Assembly: GCA_944322885.1 (NCBI GenBank)
Contig: CALUQH010000004.1
Location: 1 to 50,842, forward strand
Length of the DNA: 50,842 nt
Direction: 5' to 3'
From: Candidatus Gastranaerophilales bacterium
Lineage (GTDB): Bacteria; Cyanobacteriota; Vampirovibrionia; Gastranaerophilales; Gastranaerophilaceae
Positions 14,454 to 25,542 of the stretch are shown here, in pieces. Position 1 is the stretch's first letter. The number at the start of each line of letters is the position of its first letter. A program made the position numbers and the translations under genes. Under the pieces are notes generated by a model, which saw only the letters and a list, made by a program, of their open reading frames with translations, made no database searches and was not told where the DNA came from.

Positions 14454-15668
14454 TTACGGCTTTAAGACAGTAAGAACATACTTGTCATTAAAGTATTTAT
14501 TCGCACAATTCAAAATATCTTCCACTGTAACTTTTTTAACTCTTTCGACGGCCTTTTCATGGAAGTCAAAGCCAAATCCCATAATACCATAATGGGCAAG
14601 CCAATTTGCCTGCTGAGAATTTGTCTCCGAAATAAATGCCCATTTCCCGAAAAGATTATTTTTTGCATTTTCTAGTTCTTCTTCAGTCACGGGAATTGTT
14701 TTAATTTTTTCAATTTCCTCTTCAAAACCTTTCAATGAAACTTCTATATTAGCAGGTTCTGTTGCTATGTAAATTGAAAAATTAGCAGAAAGTCTTGCAA
14801 CATCATAGGCACTCCTGACAACATAAGCAAGACCTTTTTTGTCTCTAAGTTCTAAAAATAAACGTGATGATAATCCGCTTGCACCAAGAATAATATTCAA
14901 CAATGCAATTGCCGGATAATCACAACTGTCCGCAGTATCCACAATCCACCCCTTTAAAATATGCGCCTGGTTCAAGTCCTGCTGAATAAGCTCTACCTCT
15001 TTTTTATCCGTCAGTACCGGCTTTCTTAATTCTGGGAGTACTTTTTTAGAAGTTTTTATATCGCCAAGCTTTTCATCAAGAGATTTTTTAACCCTGTCAA
15101 AATCCAAATCCCCGACAAATGCAGCAACTTTTTTACTATTGTCAACAATTGCATTGTAAGCATCTATTACATCCTGTTTTTTCAGATTTTTAAGATTTTC
15201 CAAAATCACAGTATTTGTGTAACCGTAATTGTGCCCTGCATAAATATTTTTATAATAACTGTCAATAATTTTTGCCCGCGGAGAGTCGAGTTCTGCTATA
15301 ATCTCACCTTCAAGTTTTGCACGTTCTTTTTCGAACTCATCAAAAGTCGTATTCTTAACTATATCACTGAATATATCAAGAGCTTTATCAAAATCTTCAT
15401 TCAAACAGACAAATTTAAACTTTACATAATCAAGTTTCATCTCGGCAGTAAATTCAATAGCATATTTATCTAATTCTTCGGATAACTGCTGAGCATTGTA
15501 TCTTTTCGTTCCTTGCAAGAATAATCTCACCATTAAAGAATAAACTCCCGGTTCAGGCAATGGATTATTTAGAGAAAAATTAAGATAAAAAGCAACTCTG
15601 GGGGTATCCGGATTTCTCTTGTATACAAATTCTATATTATTTTTTAATTCTGAAATTTCAATATTCAT
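14454..15668 (-). CDS. M16-family zinc peptidase homologue lacking the HxxEH site
   Basis: The 404-residue protein has the two-half fold of bacterial M16 proteins. The position where active members have HFLEH reads SLMVR (44-48), so all three key residues are replaced. The C-terminal half keeps SSRLFLELRDKKGLAYVVRSAY, the R/Y region that the non-catalytic partner of M16 heterodimers uses for substrate. It is therefore probably an inactive partner subunit, and an active M16 gene should exist elsewhere. AGGAG lies before the ATG. A CTAAAGTA box and a TATTAT -10 lie upstream, as at adk. Confidence 0.85.
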   Translation of the reverse strand: MNIEISELKNNIEFVYKRNPDTPRVAFYLNFSLNNPLPEPGVYSLMVRLFLQGTKRYNAQQLSEELDKYAIEFTAEMKLDYVKFKFVCLNEDFDKALDIFSDIVKNTTFDEFEKERAKLEGEIIAELDSPRAKIIDSYYKNIYAGHNYGYTNTVILENLKNLKKQDVIDAYNAIVDNSKKVAAFVGDLDFDRVKKSLDEKLGDIKTSKKVLPELRKPVLTDKKEVELIQQDLNQAHILKGWIVDTADSCDYPAIALLNIILGASGLSSRLFLELRDKKGLAYVVRSAYDVARLSANFSIYIATEPANIEVSLKGFEEEIEKIKTIPVTEEELENAKNNLFGKWAFISETNSQQANWLAHYGIMGFGFDFHEKAVERVKKVTVEDILNCANKYFNDKYVLTVLKP

Positions 15669-15697
15669 ACAACTCTCCTCTTATGCCGAATTTTAGC

Positions 15698-15734
15698 ATA
15701 ATATTAGTAAAAACACAAATTAGATATACTTTAG
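15698..15734 (-). promoter_or_regulatory. CTAAAGTA-box promoter of the M16 homologue
   Basis: The minus strand reads CTAAAGTA (15734-15727), then AATTTGTGTTTTTA inside a 23-bp spacer, then TATTAT (15698-15703). The same arrangement with a 22-bp spacer precedes adk. Confidence 0.4.
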
Positions 15735-15779
15735 TCTGATTTTTATTTTTTTGATATAATTTAGACCATGAGGTAATAT

Positions 15780-16397
15780 ATGAAAAAAGGTCTGTTTATA
15801 ACTTTTGAGGGTGCTGACGGGTGCGGAAAGACAACCCAGATGAAATTATTGGCCGAATATTTAGAACAAAAAGGGATTGATGTTGTGCTTACCCGTGAAC
15901 CCGGCGGAAAAGGATTAGGTGAAAAGGTAAGAGAAATCCTGTTAAATTATGAAGGTCCGGTATCTGACAGATGTGAATCTTTTTTGTTTCTGGCAGACAG
16001 GGCACAAAATATTGATATAATTGTTAAACCTGCTGTTGAAGAAGGCAAAATTGTTTTATGCGACAGGCATATTGATTCCACTGTAGCATATCAAGGATAC
16101 GGAAGAGGGCTTGATATTAAAAGAATTAATATGCTGAATGACATTGCGACAAACGGGCAAAAACCTGATTTAACATTTGTTTTCGATATTGATGTTGAAA
16201 CATCTATGCAGCGTATTGGCAAAGAAAAAGACAGAATGGAAAGTGCAGGAATTGATTTTCATAACCGGGTAAGGCAAGGTTACCTTGAACTTGCCAAACA
16301 AGAACCTCAAAGAATTAAAGTTCTTGATGCGACAAAATCTATTAATGAAATCCGTCAGGAAGTTATTTCTCTTATTTCAAACTTTTTTGTTAATTAA
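15780..16397 (+). CDS. tmk: Thymidylate kinase
   Basis: The 205-residue enzyme phosphorylates dTMP to dTDP in the cytoplasm for DNA synthesis. The P-loop is FEGADGCGKTT at 9-19. The dTMP-binding TREPGG follows at about 38-43, and DRHIDSTVAYQGYGRGL carries the DR(H/Y) motif. Length is typical. An extended -10 (TGATATAAT, 15752-15760) and GAGG precede the ATG. The promoter region is shared divergently with the M16 homologue. Confidence 0.96.
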   Translation: MKKGLFITFEGADGCGKTTQMKLLAEYLEQKGIDVVLTREPGGKGLGEKVREILLNYEGPVSDRCESFLFLADRAQNIDIIVKPAVEEGKIVLCDRHIDSTVAYQGYGRGLDIKRINMLNDIATNGQKPDLTFVFDIDVETSMQRIGKEKDRMESAGIDFHNRVRQGYLELAKQEPQRIKVLDATKSINEIRQEVISLISNFFVN

Positions 16398-16468
16398 TTT
16401 TAAATTACAGGCAAAAAAATTTTTTACGCGATTTATATAAGTAACTTAAAAATATAAAGGTAATTTTT

Positions 16469-16993
16469 ATGTCTGTAAACTCTCCTCAATTTGATCCTAA
16501 CATGATGTATTATTCTCCGTCAGCTTCTAAAAAAAAGAAGGTCGGAGCAACAATCTTCGGCGGTTTATTAGGAATGACCGCCTACTACCTGCCTGTTACA
16601 AAAGATGAATTTGTAAATAAAGCTTTTAAAGTTACTAGAGATGAAGCAAATTCTAAAATAGCTTCACTAACACAGGCCGTCAAAGAAATAGAAAAAAATT
16701 CCTTATCTTCAGAAAGCAAAATGATTTTACAGGAAATGGGAGTGAAAGCGGATATCAAAGAAATTACAAAAAAATGTATGGATATTGATAAAGATGTGTC
16801 GGACCCTGGTTCTGTTAAAAAGTTGAAAACATATTTTAACAACAATTTTAAAAACTTCAAAAAGAACCCTCATCTAATGGATAACAACTGTGCTGATGCT
16901 TTCAAGTCCATAAAATGGAACAAATTCAAATGGGGCATGGGAATTGGTGCAGCAATAGGACTTGCATTAAGCCTGATGTCAAGCAGAGATTAA
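16469..16993 (+). CDS. Glycine-zipper protein of unknown function
   Basis: The 174-residue protein has a short polar N-terminus (MSVNSPQFDPNMMYYSPSAS), a KKKK run, a glycine-rich hydrophobic segment (VGATIFGGLLGMTAYYL), a charged helical middle of about 100 residues, and a second glycine-rich hydrophobic segment near the end (WGMGIGAAIGLALSLMSS). The two segments could be membrane helices packing through small residues. The same plan recurs in the genes at 36694 and 37422. No family is recognised. AAAGGTAATTTTT precedes the ATG. The last 15 bases overlap the convergent gene. Confidence 0.65.
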   Translation: MSVNSPQFDPNMMYYSPSASKKKKVGATIFGGLLGMTAYYLPVTKDEFVNKAFKVTRDEANSKIASLTQAVKEIEKNSLSSESKMILQEMGVKADIKEITKKCMDIDKDVSDPGSVKKLKTYFNNNFKNFKKNPHLMDNNCADAFKSIKWNKFKWGMGIGAAIGLALSLMSSRD

Positions 16994-17605
16994 ATTTGCA
17001 GGCTGATGTACAAAATCGATTACGGCAAAATCTCTGAATATTGATATTTGCTTGATATTATCAGGATTTTTTATACTTTCTCTTGCAAGAATTGCCCCTA
17101 CAATAGCTTCCAGTTGAGACATCGGCATCATATTAGAAGGCAAATCCAATCCGTATTCAAACCTTAACATCTGCTGCAGATACTTACAGTCCGCAGGAGA
17201 GCGTTCTTTATAGCATGAATTTAAATTCATACTCTGTCTGGTTAAATACATTTCAAACCGGCTTATATCTACTCCTTTTTCATTTAAAGATTTAAAATAT
17301 TCGCAGCCTCTTGTAGAATATCTATGTGTCCATCCGTCACGGTTTGGCATTAGCGGATTTGAAGCAACAAGCTGATATGGTTTACCCAATATCCTCCATT
17401 TTCCATTCAGCATAGTCCTATCCCAAACGAGCGATACACAAATTTTTGAATATTTTAATGATGAAAAATTATCAAAAAAATACATAACATCATTCATTGT
17501 GTATAACTTATCAAGAAAGATTAATTTATTGTCTTCATCCAAAACTGCTACGCCGGAATCCATACCGGAAGACGCCGCAAGAGATAATCCTATATAATAA
17601 TCCAT
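16979..17605 (-). CDS. RNase H-fold (DUF429-like) hypothetical protein
   Basis: The 208-residue product starts YYIGLSLAASSGMDSGVAVLDE, an acidic first strand and turn like RNase H-fold proteins of the DUF429 and YqgF type. SKICVSLVWDRT forms a plausible second catalytic strand, and SQLEAIVGAILAR resembles a later conserved helix. Catalytic residues cannot be confirmed by eye, so a nuclease role is only possible. AAGGAG lies before the ATG. The gene starts 12 bp after map and completes an adk-map-this operon. Confidence 0.55.
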   Translation of the reverse strand: MDYYIGLSLAASSGMDSGVAVLDEDNKLIFLDKLYTMNDVMYFFDNFSSLKYSKICVSLVWDRTMLNGKWRILGKPYQLVASNPLMPNRDGWTHRYSTRGCEYFKSLNEKGVDISRFEMYLTRQSMNLNSCYKERSPADCKYLQQMLRFEYGLDLPSNMMPMSQLEAIVGAILARESIKNPDNIKQISIFRDFAVIDFVHQPANLISA

Positions 17606-17617
17606 ATAATATTCTCC

Positions 17618-18370
17618 TTACGACATTAGCTGCGTGATAATCAACGGCCCGTCATCAGTTGCAAGCACCGTATGCTCAAAATGTGCAGAAGGCATATTAT
17701 CAGCAGTGCTGACCGTCCATTCGTCATCCGCAACAACAACTTCGTCACAGCCTAAATTAAGCATAGGTTCTATCGCAATTGCATATCCTGACTTAATCAA
17801 TGTATGGTCGCCGACTTTGTAATTAAACAAAAACGGTTCTTCATGCATTTCATGTCCTACACCGTGCCCGCCGTATTGCCTTACAATACCGAGTTTTTCT
17901 CTGAGTGCAACAGCTTCAACAGCACCTGATATATCATCCAGAACATTATCCGGTTTCATCTGTGCTATTCCCGCAAAAAGAGATTCTTCTGTAGCTTTTA
18001 AAAGCCTTTGGCATTCTTCGTTGATTTTTCCGACAGGATAAGTCCAGGCACCATCGCCAACCATTCCTGCATAAGTAGCTCCAACGTCAATACTTATGAT
18101 ATCGCCTTCCTTAACCTTTACATCTTCATGAGGAATACCATGAACTACCTGCTCATTTATTGATGCACAAATTGACCCAGGAAAACCATGATATCCTAGA
18201 AATGTAGGAATAGCACGTTCTTTCCTGATAATATCATGTGCAATACTGTCCAATTCTTTTGTGCTTATACCTGGTTCGATAACTTCCCTCATCTTTTGAT
18301 GAACAAGAGCTACGATATGCCCTGCATGACGCATTCTTTTGATTTCATCACGTGACTTTTTGTGAATCAT
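17618..18370 (-). CDS. map: Methionine aminopeptidase, type I
   Basis: The 250-residue enzyme removes the initiator methionine from new proteins. The five metal ligands are visible in context: ISIDVGATYAGMVGDGAW (two Asp), GGHGVGHEMHEEP (His), AIEPMLNLG (Glu) and FEHTVLAT (Glu). Length matches type Ia enzymes without an N-terminal SH3 extension. The ATG overlaps the adk stop as ATGA, so the two genes are translationally coupled, a common bacterial arrangement. Confidence 0.96.
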   Translation of the reverse strand: MIHKKSRDEIKRMRHAGHIVALVHQKMREVIEPGISTKELDSIAHDIIRKERAIPTFLGYHGFPGSICASINEQVVHGIPHEDVKVKEGDIISIDVGATYAGMVGDGAWTYPVGKINEECQRLLKATEESLFAGIAQMKPDNVLDDISGAVEAVALREKLGIVRQYGGHGVGHEMHEEPFLFNYKVGDHTLIKSGYAIAIEPMLNLGCDEVVVADDEWTVSTADNMPSAHFEHTVLATDDGPLIITQLMS

Positions 18371-19026
18371 TTAATTACCTCTAATAATCTTTCCCAAACT
18401 TCGTCAATTGTACCGTTTGCATCAATTGATTTGAGAACACCTTTTTTAGTATAGTAATCAACAAGAGGTGCTGTTTCTTTATTGTATGTATCAAATCTTG
18501 ACTGGGCAACTTCTCTTGTATCATCTTTACGCTGAGTAAGTTCTGCTCCGTCTTTGTCACAATGCCCTTCAACTTTCGGCGGTTTAAATTCGAGATTATA
18601 AATTTCTCCGCAAACAGGGCAGGAACGACGGTTTACAATTCTTTCAACAAGAATACTTGTATCAATATCAAAATAAACTGCAATAAATTTTGTATCTTCG
18701 CCGTTATCTATTTCTGCATTCATTTTTTCCAATTCTTCGGCCTGTTCAACGCTTCTCGGGTAACCGTCAAGGATATATCCGTTTTTGCAGTCATCCTGAG
18801 CAAGTCTGTTTTTAATAATTCTAGAAACAAGTTCTACAGGAACAAGCTGTCCTTTATCAATATATGCTTTAGCTTCTTTCCCTGCTTCTGTTTCACCCTT
18901 AATTTCAGCTCTCAATAAAGAACCTGTATCAATATGCGGAAATTTTAAAAATTCAGCAAGTCTGTTTGTTTGAGTACCTTTACCGCAAGCCGGCGGTCCT
19001 AAAAAAATCAATTCTTTTTTTGTCAT
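18367..19026 (-). CDS. adk: Adenylate kinase with zinc-type lid
   Basis: From the ATG at 19026, which has AGAGGGA upstream, the product has 219 residues. An in-frame extension to 19071 lacks a start signal. The P-loop LGPPACGKGTQ, DTGSLLR, DGYPRS and the lid are present. The lid has CPVC followed by C-x2-D (HCDKDG), the Cys3-Asp zinc site seen in many Gram-positive and other long-lid enzymes. It interconverts ATP, ADP and AMP. A CTAAAGTA box and TATAAT lie upstream. Confidence 0.96.
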   Translation of the reverse strand: MTKKELIFLGPPACGKGTQTNRLAEFLKFPHIDTGSLLRAEIKGETEAGKEAKAYIDKGQLVPVELVSRIIKNRLAQDDCKNGYILDGYPRSVEQAEELEKMNAEIDNGEDTKFIAVYFDIDTSILVERIVNRRSCPVCGEIYNLEFKPPKVEGHCDKDGAELTQRKDDTREVAQSRFDTYNKETAPLVDYYTKKGVLKSIDANGTIDEVWERLLEVIK

Positions 19027-19101
19027 AATAAATCCCTCTTTCGTCTTATCTATGACTCTATAATACATCAAGAATATTTTTTATTCAATTAAATAACCAA
19101 T

Positions 19102-19137
19102 ATTATAGCGACTAAAAACAAATTAATCGTACTTTAG
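19102..19137 (-). promoter_or_regulatory. CTAAAGTA-box promoter of adk
   Basis: The minus strand reads CTAAAGTA (19137-19130), AATTTGTTTTTA inside a 22-bp spacer, then TATAAT (19102-19107). The -35 hexamer is weak, so the box may bind an activator. Confidence 0.45.
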
Positions 19138-19155
19138 CCTAAACGGAAGCTATTC

Positions 19156-19248
19156 ATACGGTGGCGGATGAAGCGACTACGTTCTTTATTTAGTTCAGAT
19201 TAAACAAATTTATGCAAAACCTGACTGGCGGGTGGAGCGGCTACGCTC

Positions 19249-19249
<1 letters not shown>
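19156..19249 (-). repeat. Hairpin repeat copies D (degenerate) and C, after gyrB
   Basis: Copy C (19194-19249) has TTCAGATTAAACAAATTTA, AAACCTGACTGGCGGGT and the perfect GGAGCG-GCTA-CGCTCC hairpin. Its last base is the first base of the gyrB stop codon on the plus strand. Copy D (19156-19190) is a decayed tandem unit. On the minus strand the hairpin follows the stop but has no T run behind it. Confidence 0.7.
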
Positions 19250-21807
<2,558 letters not shown>

Positions 21808-21969
21808 TTAAATTAGTCTAATTCCCTTGACTTTATTGTAACACAAACACATTTTTTTTACGAATTTATGACAAAAAGTTAACTTTAAACTCATTAATAG
21901 CCTAAAGGCGAATTTTAGAAATAACAATTTTGCTTATACTCGATTGTGTAAATTTAAAAGGAGTATTTT

Positions 21970-22263
21970 ATGGCAAAAAATCTAATGAAATCAATCGGGA
22001 AAATCATTGAAGAAAGCGGGTCTGATAAAATCACTATTTTTACGGGGCATTTAAAAATTGACGGGAATCTTTTTCAGCCGGAAGGCAGATGCGAGGAATG
22101 TCATGACGATTTTATTACTCTGGAAAATGCTCTGGTATGCAGATTAAATGATTACTGTACATGCGATGATGATAACTGTGAATGTAATGACTATATATGT
22201 TTTAAATATGACTGGTTAAATATCTCAATATCAGATATTGTCGCATTTAGTATCATAAAATAA
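21970..22263 (+). CDS. Small cysteine-rich hypothetical protein
   Basis: The 97-residue protein has six cysteines (CEEC, C, C, C-D3-NCEC, C in the central part), giving possible CxxC metal ligands (GRCEECHDDF at about 38-47). The N-terminus resembles a short amphipathic helix (KNLMKSIGKIIEESG). No family is recognised. AAAAGGAG lies before the ATG and an intrinsic terminator follows 8 bp after the stop, so it is a self-contained transcription unit between gyrB and the HD-GYP gene. Confidence 0.65.
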   Translation: MAKNLMKSIGKIIEESGSDKITIFTGHLKIDGNLFQPEGRCEECHDDFITLENALVCRLNDYCTCDDDNCECNDYICFKYDWLNISISDIVAFSIIK

Positions 22264-22270
22264 AAAATGG

Positions 22271-22305
22271 AAGAGCCGCCCATATAACCGACGGCTCTTT
22301 TTATA
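22271..22305. terminator. Bidirectional intrinsic terminator
   Basis: AAGAGCCG (22271-22278) pairs with CGGCTCTT (22292-22299), followed by TTTTTATAT on the plus strand. The minus strand also ends in a T-rich run. It serves the cysteine-rich gene and the convergent HD-GYP gene. Confidence 0.85.
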
Positions 22306-22319
22306 TATAAAATAGATGT

Positions 22320-23576
22320 TTATCCCGCAACTTTTTCCAGTGCCTGAACAACCACCGGATCCCATTTAGCCCCCGCTTCCGATTTCATAATTTCCAGAGC
22401 TTTTTCAACAGGCATAGCCTTTCTGTAAGGTCTGTCAGATGTCATGGCGCAGTATGCATCGGCTGCGGCAATAATTCTTGAACCGAATGGAATAGATTGT
22501 CCTTTTAAACCTTCAGGTTCTCCCGAGCCGTCATATCTTTCTTTTTGATAAGTTATATATGGTACAACTTCGGATAAGAAGTTGATATTCATTAAAAGAT
22601 GAACTCCGACATTTGAATGTTCCTGAATTTTTTTCAATTCTTCCGCAGAAAGTTTTCCGGCCGTGGTAAACATTTTTTCCGGAAGCGCAATCTTGCCTAT
22701 ATTTTGAAGCAGTCCTGCATAATATATCAAATCGGTAGTTTTTTCGTTCAAACCGAGTTCTTTGCAAATTTTTCTTGCAAGGTTTGCGGTATTTTTAGAA
22801 TGAGAAACTTTGTATCCGCCTTTTGTATCAACTGCATTTGCAAGATTTTGAACAAAGATTTGCTGATAATCGCATAAATCACCTATCAACGCGGTAAGTT
22901 CAGCTCTTATATGCTGCAGATCGCCGGCAGCAGAATGTTCATCAGCAATAAGTTTGTTAGCTTCATCAATTGTTTTTTGCAGGGTTATTGACGTTGCAAA
23001 AAGTACCGCAATACTTTCAACAAGTTCTATATAATTTTCGTTAACAGCCTTTTCAGGATTATTCTCAATAACAATCACACCGAGAGAATTAATATTACAA
23101 TGCATAGGAACAGCAATAACTTTTTCAAACACCGTTTCTCTTGTTAAGAATGCTTTTCCCGCAGGTGAATTTTCATCAATATTACATTCTTCTACAGCAT
23201 TGGATGTTGTTCCGGCAAGCTCCAATTTGCCGTCCTTTTCCAAATAAATATGACATGCATCCACTTCCAGCATTTGTTGAACTGATTGTGCAATAGATGT
23301 AAAAATAGCCTGTTTTTCATTAGTGTCAAAACTTAATACACACAAAGTATTTTTCATTGAATATATTGAAATCAATTCTTTTAGCTGATTAATTAAACCG
23401 GCTTTTTTATCTTTAACGTTAGAAGCAATTTTTTTTGCCAGATCTTCGGAAATAAGATTTTCGGCAATAAAATCGCCCAAGTTAAGAGCAAAAATTTCTT
23501 CAATAGGATCCTTGTCTATCAAGTATTCAGACTGGGAAAAAAGTGAAACTCCATTAATTTTCTCTTCTTTTTTCAT
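22320..23576 (-). CDS. GAF plus HD-GYP domain protein with degenerate active site
   Basis: From the ATG at 23576 (AAGGA 8 nt upstream) the protein has 418 residues. A GAF-like sensor domain covers about 80-200 and an HD-GYP domain about 250-415. Active HD-GYP enzymes hydrolyse cyclic di-GMP. Here the HD dyad is QN (291-292, LLQNIGKI), the HH pair is YQ (343-344), the GYP tripeptide is GEP, and a later metal Asp is Cys (AADAYCAM). RPYRKAMP and other fold residues are kept. It is therefore probably a non-catalytic receptor or scaffold. Two CTAAAGTA boxes lie upstream. Confidence 0.85.
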   Translation of the reverse strand: MKKEEKINGVSLFSQSEYLIDKDPIEEIFALNLGDFIAENLISEDLAKKIASNVKDKKAGLINQLKELISIYSMKNTLCVLSFDTNEKQAIFTSIAQSVQQMLEVDACHIYLEKDGKLELAGTTSNAVEECNIDENSPAGKAFLTRETVFEKVIAVPMHCNINSLGVIVIENNPEKAVNENYIELVESIAVLFATSITLQKTIDEANKLIADEHSAAGDLQHIRAELTALIGDLCDYQQIFVQNLANAVDTKGGYKVSHSKNTANLARKICKELGLNEKTTDLIYYAGLLQNIGKIALPEKMFTTAGKLSAEELKKIQEHSNVGVHLLMNINFLSEVVPYITYQKERYDGSGEPEGLKGQSIPFGSRIIAAADAYCAMTSDRPYRKAMPVEKALEIMKSEAGAKWDPVVVQALEKVAG

Positions 23577-23659
23577 TAAAATTTTCCTTACTATACATGC
23601 CTTCATAAATACATACGGCACAAATTTGAAAAAACTTTAATGAATTTTACAAAAATTCA

Positions 23660-23689
23660 TACTTTAGTATGGGAAAGTTCATACTTTAG
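23660..23689 (-). promoter_or_regulatory. Tandem CTAAAGTA boxes upstream of the HD-GYP gene
   Basis: TTCATACTTTAGT occurs twice with TACTTTAG at 23660-23667 and 23682-23689, a 22-bp period that places both on the same face of the helix. The same core precedes adk and the M16 homologue. Confidence 0.45.
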
Positions 23690-24079
23690 TTAAATATTTT
23701 TATCTTCCAATCCAAAAAATTCTTTTAACAACTTTTCTTGCTGTAAATTTATATTAATTTGAAGCATTTTCCCTTGACCAATATCTATTTCAAATATTTT
23801 GATGAAAATACTTCCATACAATTTAAGATTTTTAAATGCTCTGTCTAAAAAATACTCTTTCCTGCCATCTAAAAGAATTATAAAATCAGAATAAATATAC
23901 AATCCAATAGATGTTCCACGCATAGGAACAGAATTCCAGCATTTTTTGTTTGAAAAATATTTTACCGGTTTACCATACTTCTTGATTATTTTACCATTCG
24001 GTTTTGTAGAAATAAGCTGGATTGAAACCAATACAATAAAACAAATAAACGGAACAGTACAGAGTATTATATTCTCCAT
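23690..24079 (-). CDS. Small membrane-anchored hypothetical protein
   Basis: The 129-residue product begins with one strong hydrophobic helix (ILCTVPFICFIVLVSIQLI, residues 4-22) and continues as a basic soluble domain with alternating strands (YIYSDFIILLDGRKEYFLD). No family is recognised. It starts 3 bp after the FtsL-like gene stop, so it belongs to the rsmH operon. Its own ribosome-binding site is weak. Confidence 0.6.
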   Translation of the reverse strand: MENIILCTVPFICFIVLVSIQLISTKPNGKIIKKYGKPVKYFSNKKCWNSVPMRGTSIGLYIYSDFIILLDGRKEYFLDRAFKNLKLYGSIFIKIFEIDIGQGKMLQININLQQEKLLKEFFGLEDKNI

Positions 24080-24082
24080 AAA

Positions 24083-24553
24083 CTAATATCCGATAGCCCA
24101 ATTAAAAGATGCAGATTTGACCGGCTTGTTATCAACGGCAACAGGAGATGGAACAGCCTGAACTTCAATAACTTTTGCGGCTTTTTGGAGCATATTGTAT
24201 TCCATCATTTTGCTGTCTACATTATTGAATGATTTCAATCTGTCAAGCTGGTTTTGAAGTTCGGCATTTTCATCATTCAAAGTAGTAATCTGACGGCTTA
24301 ACTTGTTCAAAGTAAGTTCATTAGACATAGAAAAGTAATAGCTTACAAATGCAACAAGCACTGCAATACCCAATAAACCGCATAAAGTTTTATTTACTTT
24401 TCTTATAGCCATAGCTTTTTGTGAAATCTCCTTCTGGAAATAACCTTCTATAACCTGATTATCTTCTGTTATCGGATTATTTACGTATGATTGATTTGAA
24501 TAACTTTCCTGCTGAATTGATACTTCTAATGTTCTTACTCTTGCTGTATTCAA
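24083..24553 (-). CDS. FtsL-like cell-division protein
   Basis: The 156-residue product has a cytoplasmic N-terminal tail of about 55 residues, one transmembrane helix (CGLLGIAVLVAFVSYYF) and a periplasmic coiled coil (LNKLSRQITTLNDENAELQNQLDRL). Sequence is poorly conserved in FtsL proteins, but this topology immediately downstream of rsmH is the standard FtsL position in division-cell-wall clusters. FtsL acts with FtsB and FtsQ to activate septal peptidoglycan synthesis. The next usual gene, ftsI, is missing. A DivIC/FtsB-like partner is encoded at 28444. Confidence 0.65.
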   Translation of the reverse strand: MNTARVRTLEVSIQQESYSNQSYVNNPITEDNQVIEGYFQKEISQKAMAIRKVNKTLCGLLGIAVLVAFVSYYFSMSNELTLNKLSRQITTLNDENAELQNQLDRLKSFNNVDSKMMEYNMLQKAAKVIEVQAVPSPVAVDNKPVKSASFNWAIGY

Positions 24554-24585
24554 GTTTCTACCCCAACTGAATTATCTTACTCCCT

Positions 24586-25521
24586 CTAATTTCTGATACA
24601 TCTTGCCACTCTTAACTTAGCACTTCTTGAAGGAGGGTTTATTGATATCTCCTCATCACTCGCCGTTATCGGTTTTTTATTTACCAGTTCTAAAATCGGA
24701 GGCGGACATTTACAAATCATCTGGGTTTTATCGCAATGGCACCTCTGCGAGTGATATTTGAACAAGTTTTTCACTAACCTATCCTCTAACGAGTGAAAAC
24801 TTATTACACTTATTATAGCACCAAAGTCGAGTAAATCCAACACATCATTCAGAGTATTTTTTACATTTGTTAACTCATGATTAACTTCAATCCTTATTGC
24901 CTGAAACACACGTGTAGCAGGATGAATGGATGATTTAATATGAGGAGTGCAGTTAACGATTAAATCAGCTAATTCCGTTGTAGTTTCTATCTTTTTAACC
25001 TTTCTTTGTTCAACAATTTTTTTTGCTATTCTTTTTGAAAATCTTTCCTCTCCGTACTCCGAAAAAATTCTGACCAAATCAGCTTCACTGTAAGTATTTA
25101 CAACATCATAGGCAGAAAATTCGGCATCTTGATTAAATCTCATATCCAGAGGCGCTTCTTTAGAAAACGAAAAACCGCGTTCTCCTTTGTGAAACTGATG
25201 ATAGGATGCCCCTAAATCAAACAAAACACCGCCTGTAATTTTTTCAATCCCGAGATTATGTAAAACTTTTTTAATATTTGTATAAGAGTCTTTCACAATT
25301 GTTAAGTTTTTGTAATCTTTAAGACGTTCGGAAGAAGCTTTTATTGCGTCGTCATCAACATCAAATGCAATTAAGCGCCCGTCTGGCTGAATGCGGCTCA
25401 ATATAAGTCCGCTGTGTCCGCCGCCGCCGAGGGTACAGTCGACATAAATCTTGCCGTTTTGACATTCCAGAGCGTCTACAGCCTCATTTTTCATCACCGT
25501 ATAATGAGTAAATTCGTCCAT
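24586..25521 (-). CDS. rsmH: 16S rRNA (cytosine-1402-N4)-methyltransferase
   Basis: The 311-residue enzyme (formerly MraW) methylates C1402 in the ribosomal P site. The SAM-binding segment is YVDCTLGGGGHSGLILSRI, followed by LIAFDVDDDAI. DLGASYHQFHKGERGFSF and the C-terminal SVISFHSLEDRLVKNLF and PSRSAKLRVARCIRN are family hallmarks. A four-cysteine stretch (CHCDKTQMICKC) lies near the end. In most genomes mraZ precedes it; here a small unrelated gene does. Confidence 0.96.
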   Translation of the reverse strand: MDEFTHYTVMKNEAVDALECQNGKIYVDCTLGGGGHSGLILSRIQPDGRLIAFDVDDDAIKASSERLKDYKNLTIVKDSYTNIKKVLHNLGIEKITGGVLFDLGASYHQFHKGERGFSFSKEAPLDMRFNQDAEFSAYDVVNTYSEADLVRIFSEYGEERFSKRIAKKIVEQRKVKKIETTTELADLIVNCTPHIKSSIHPATRVFQAIRIEVNHELTNVKNTLNDVLDLLDFGAIISVISFHSLEDRLVKNLFKYHSQRCHCDKTQMICKCPPPILELVNKKPITASDEEISINPPSRSAKLRVARCIRN

Positions 25522-25542
25522 AAAAGAATTGTAGCACGAAAA

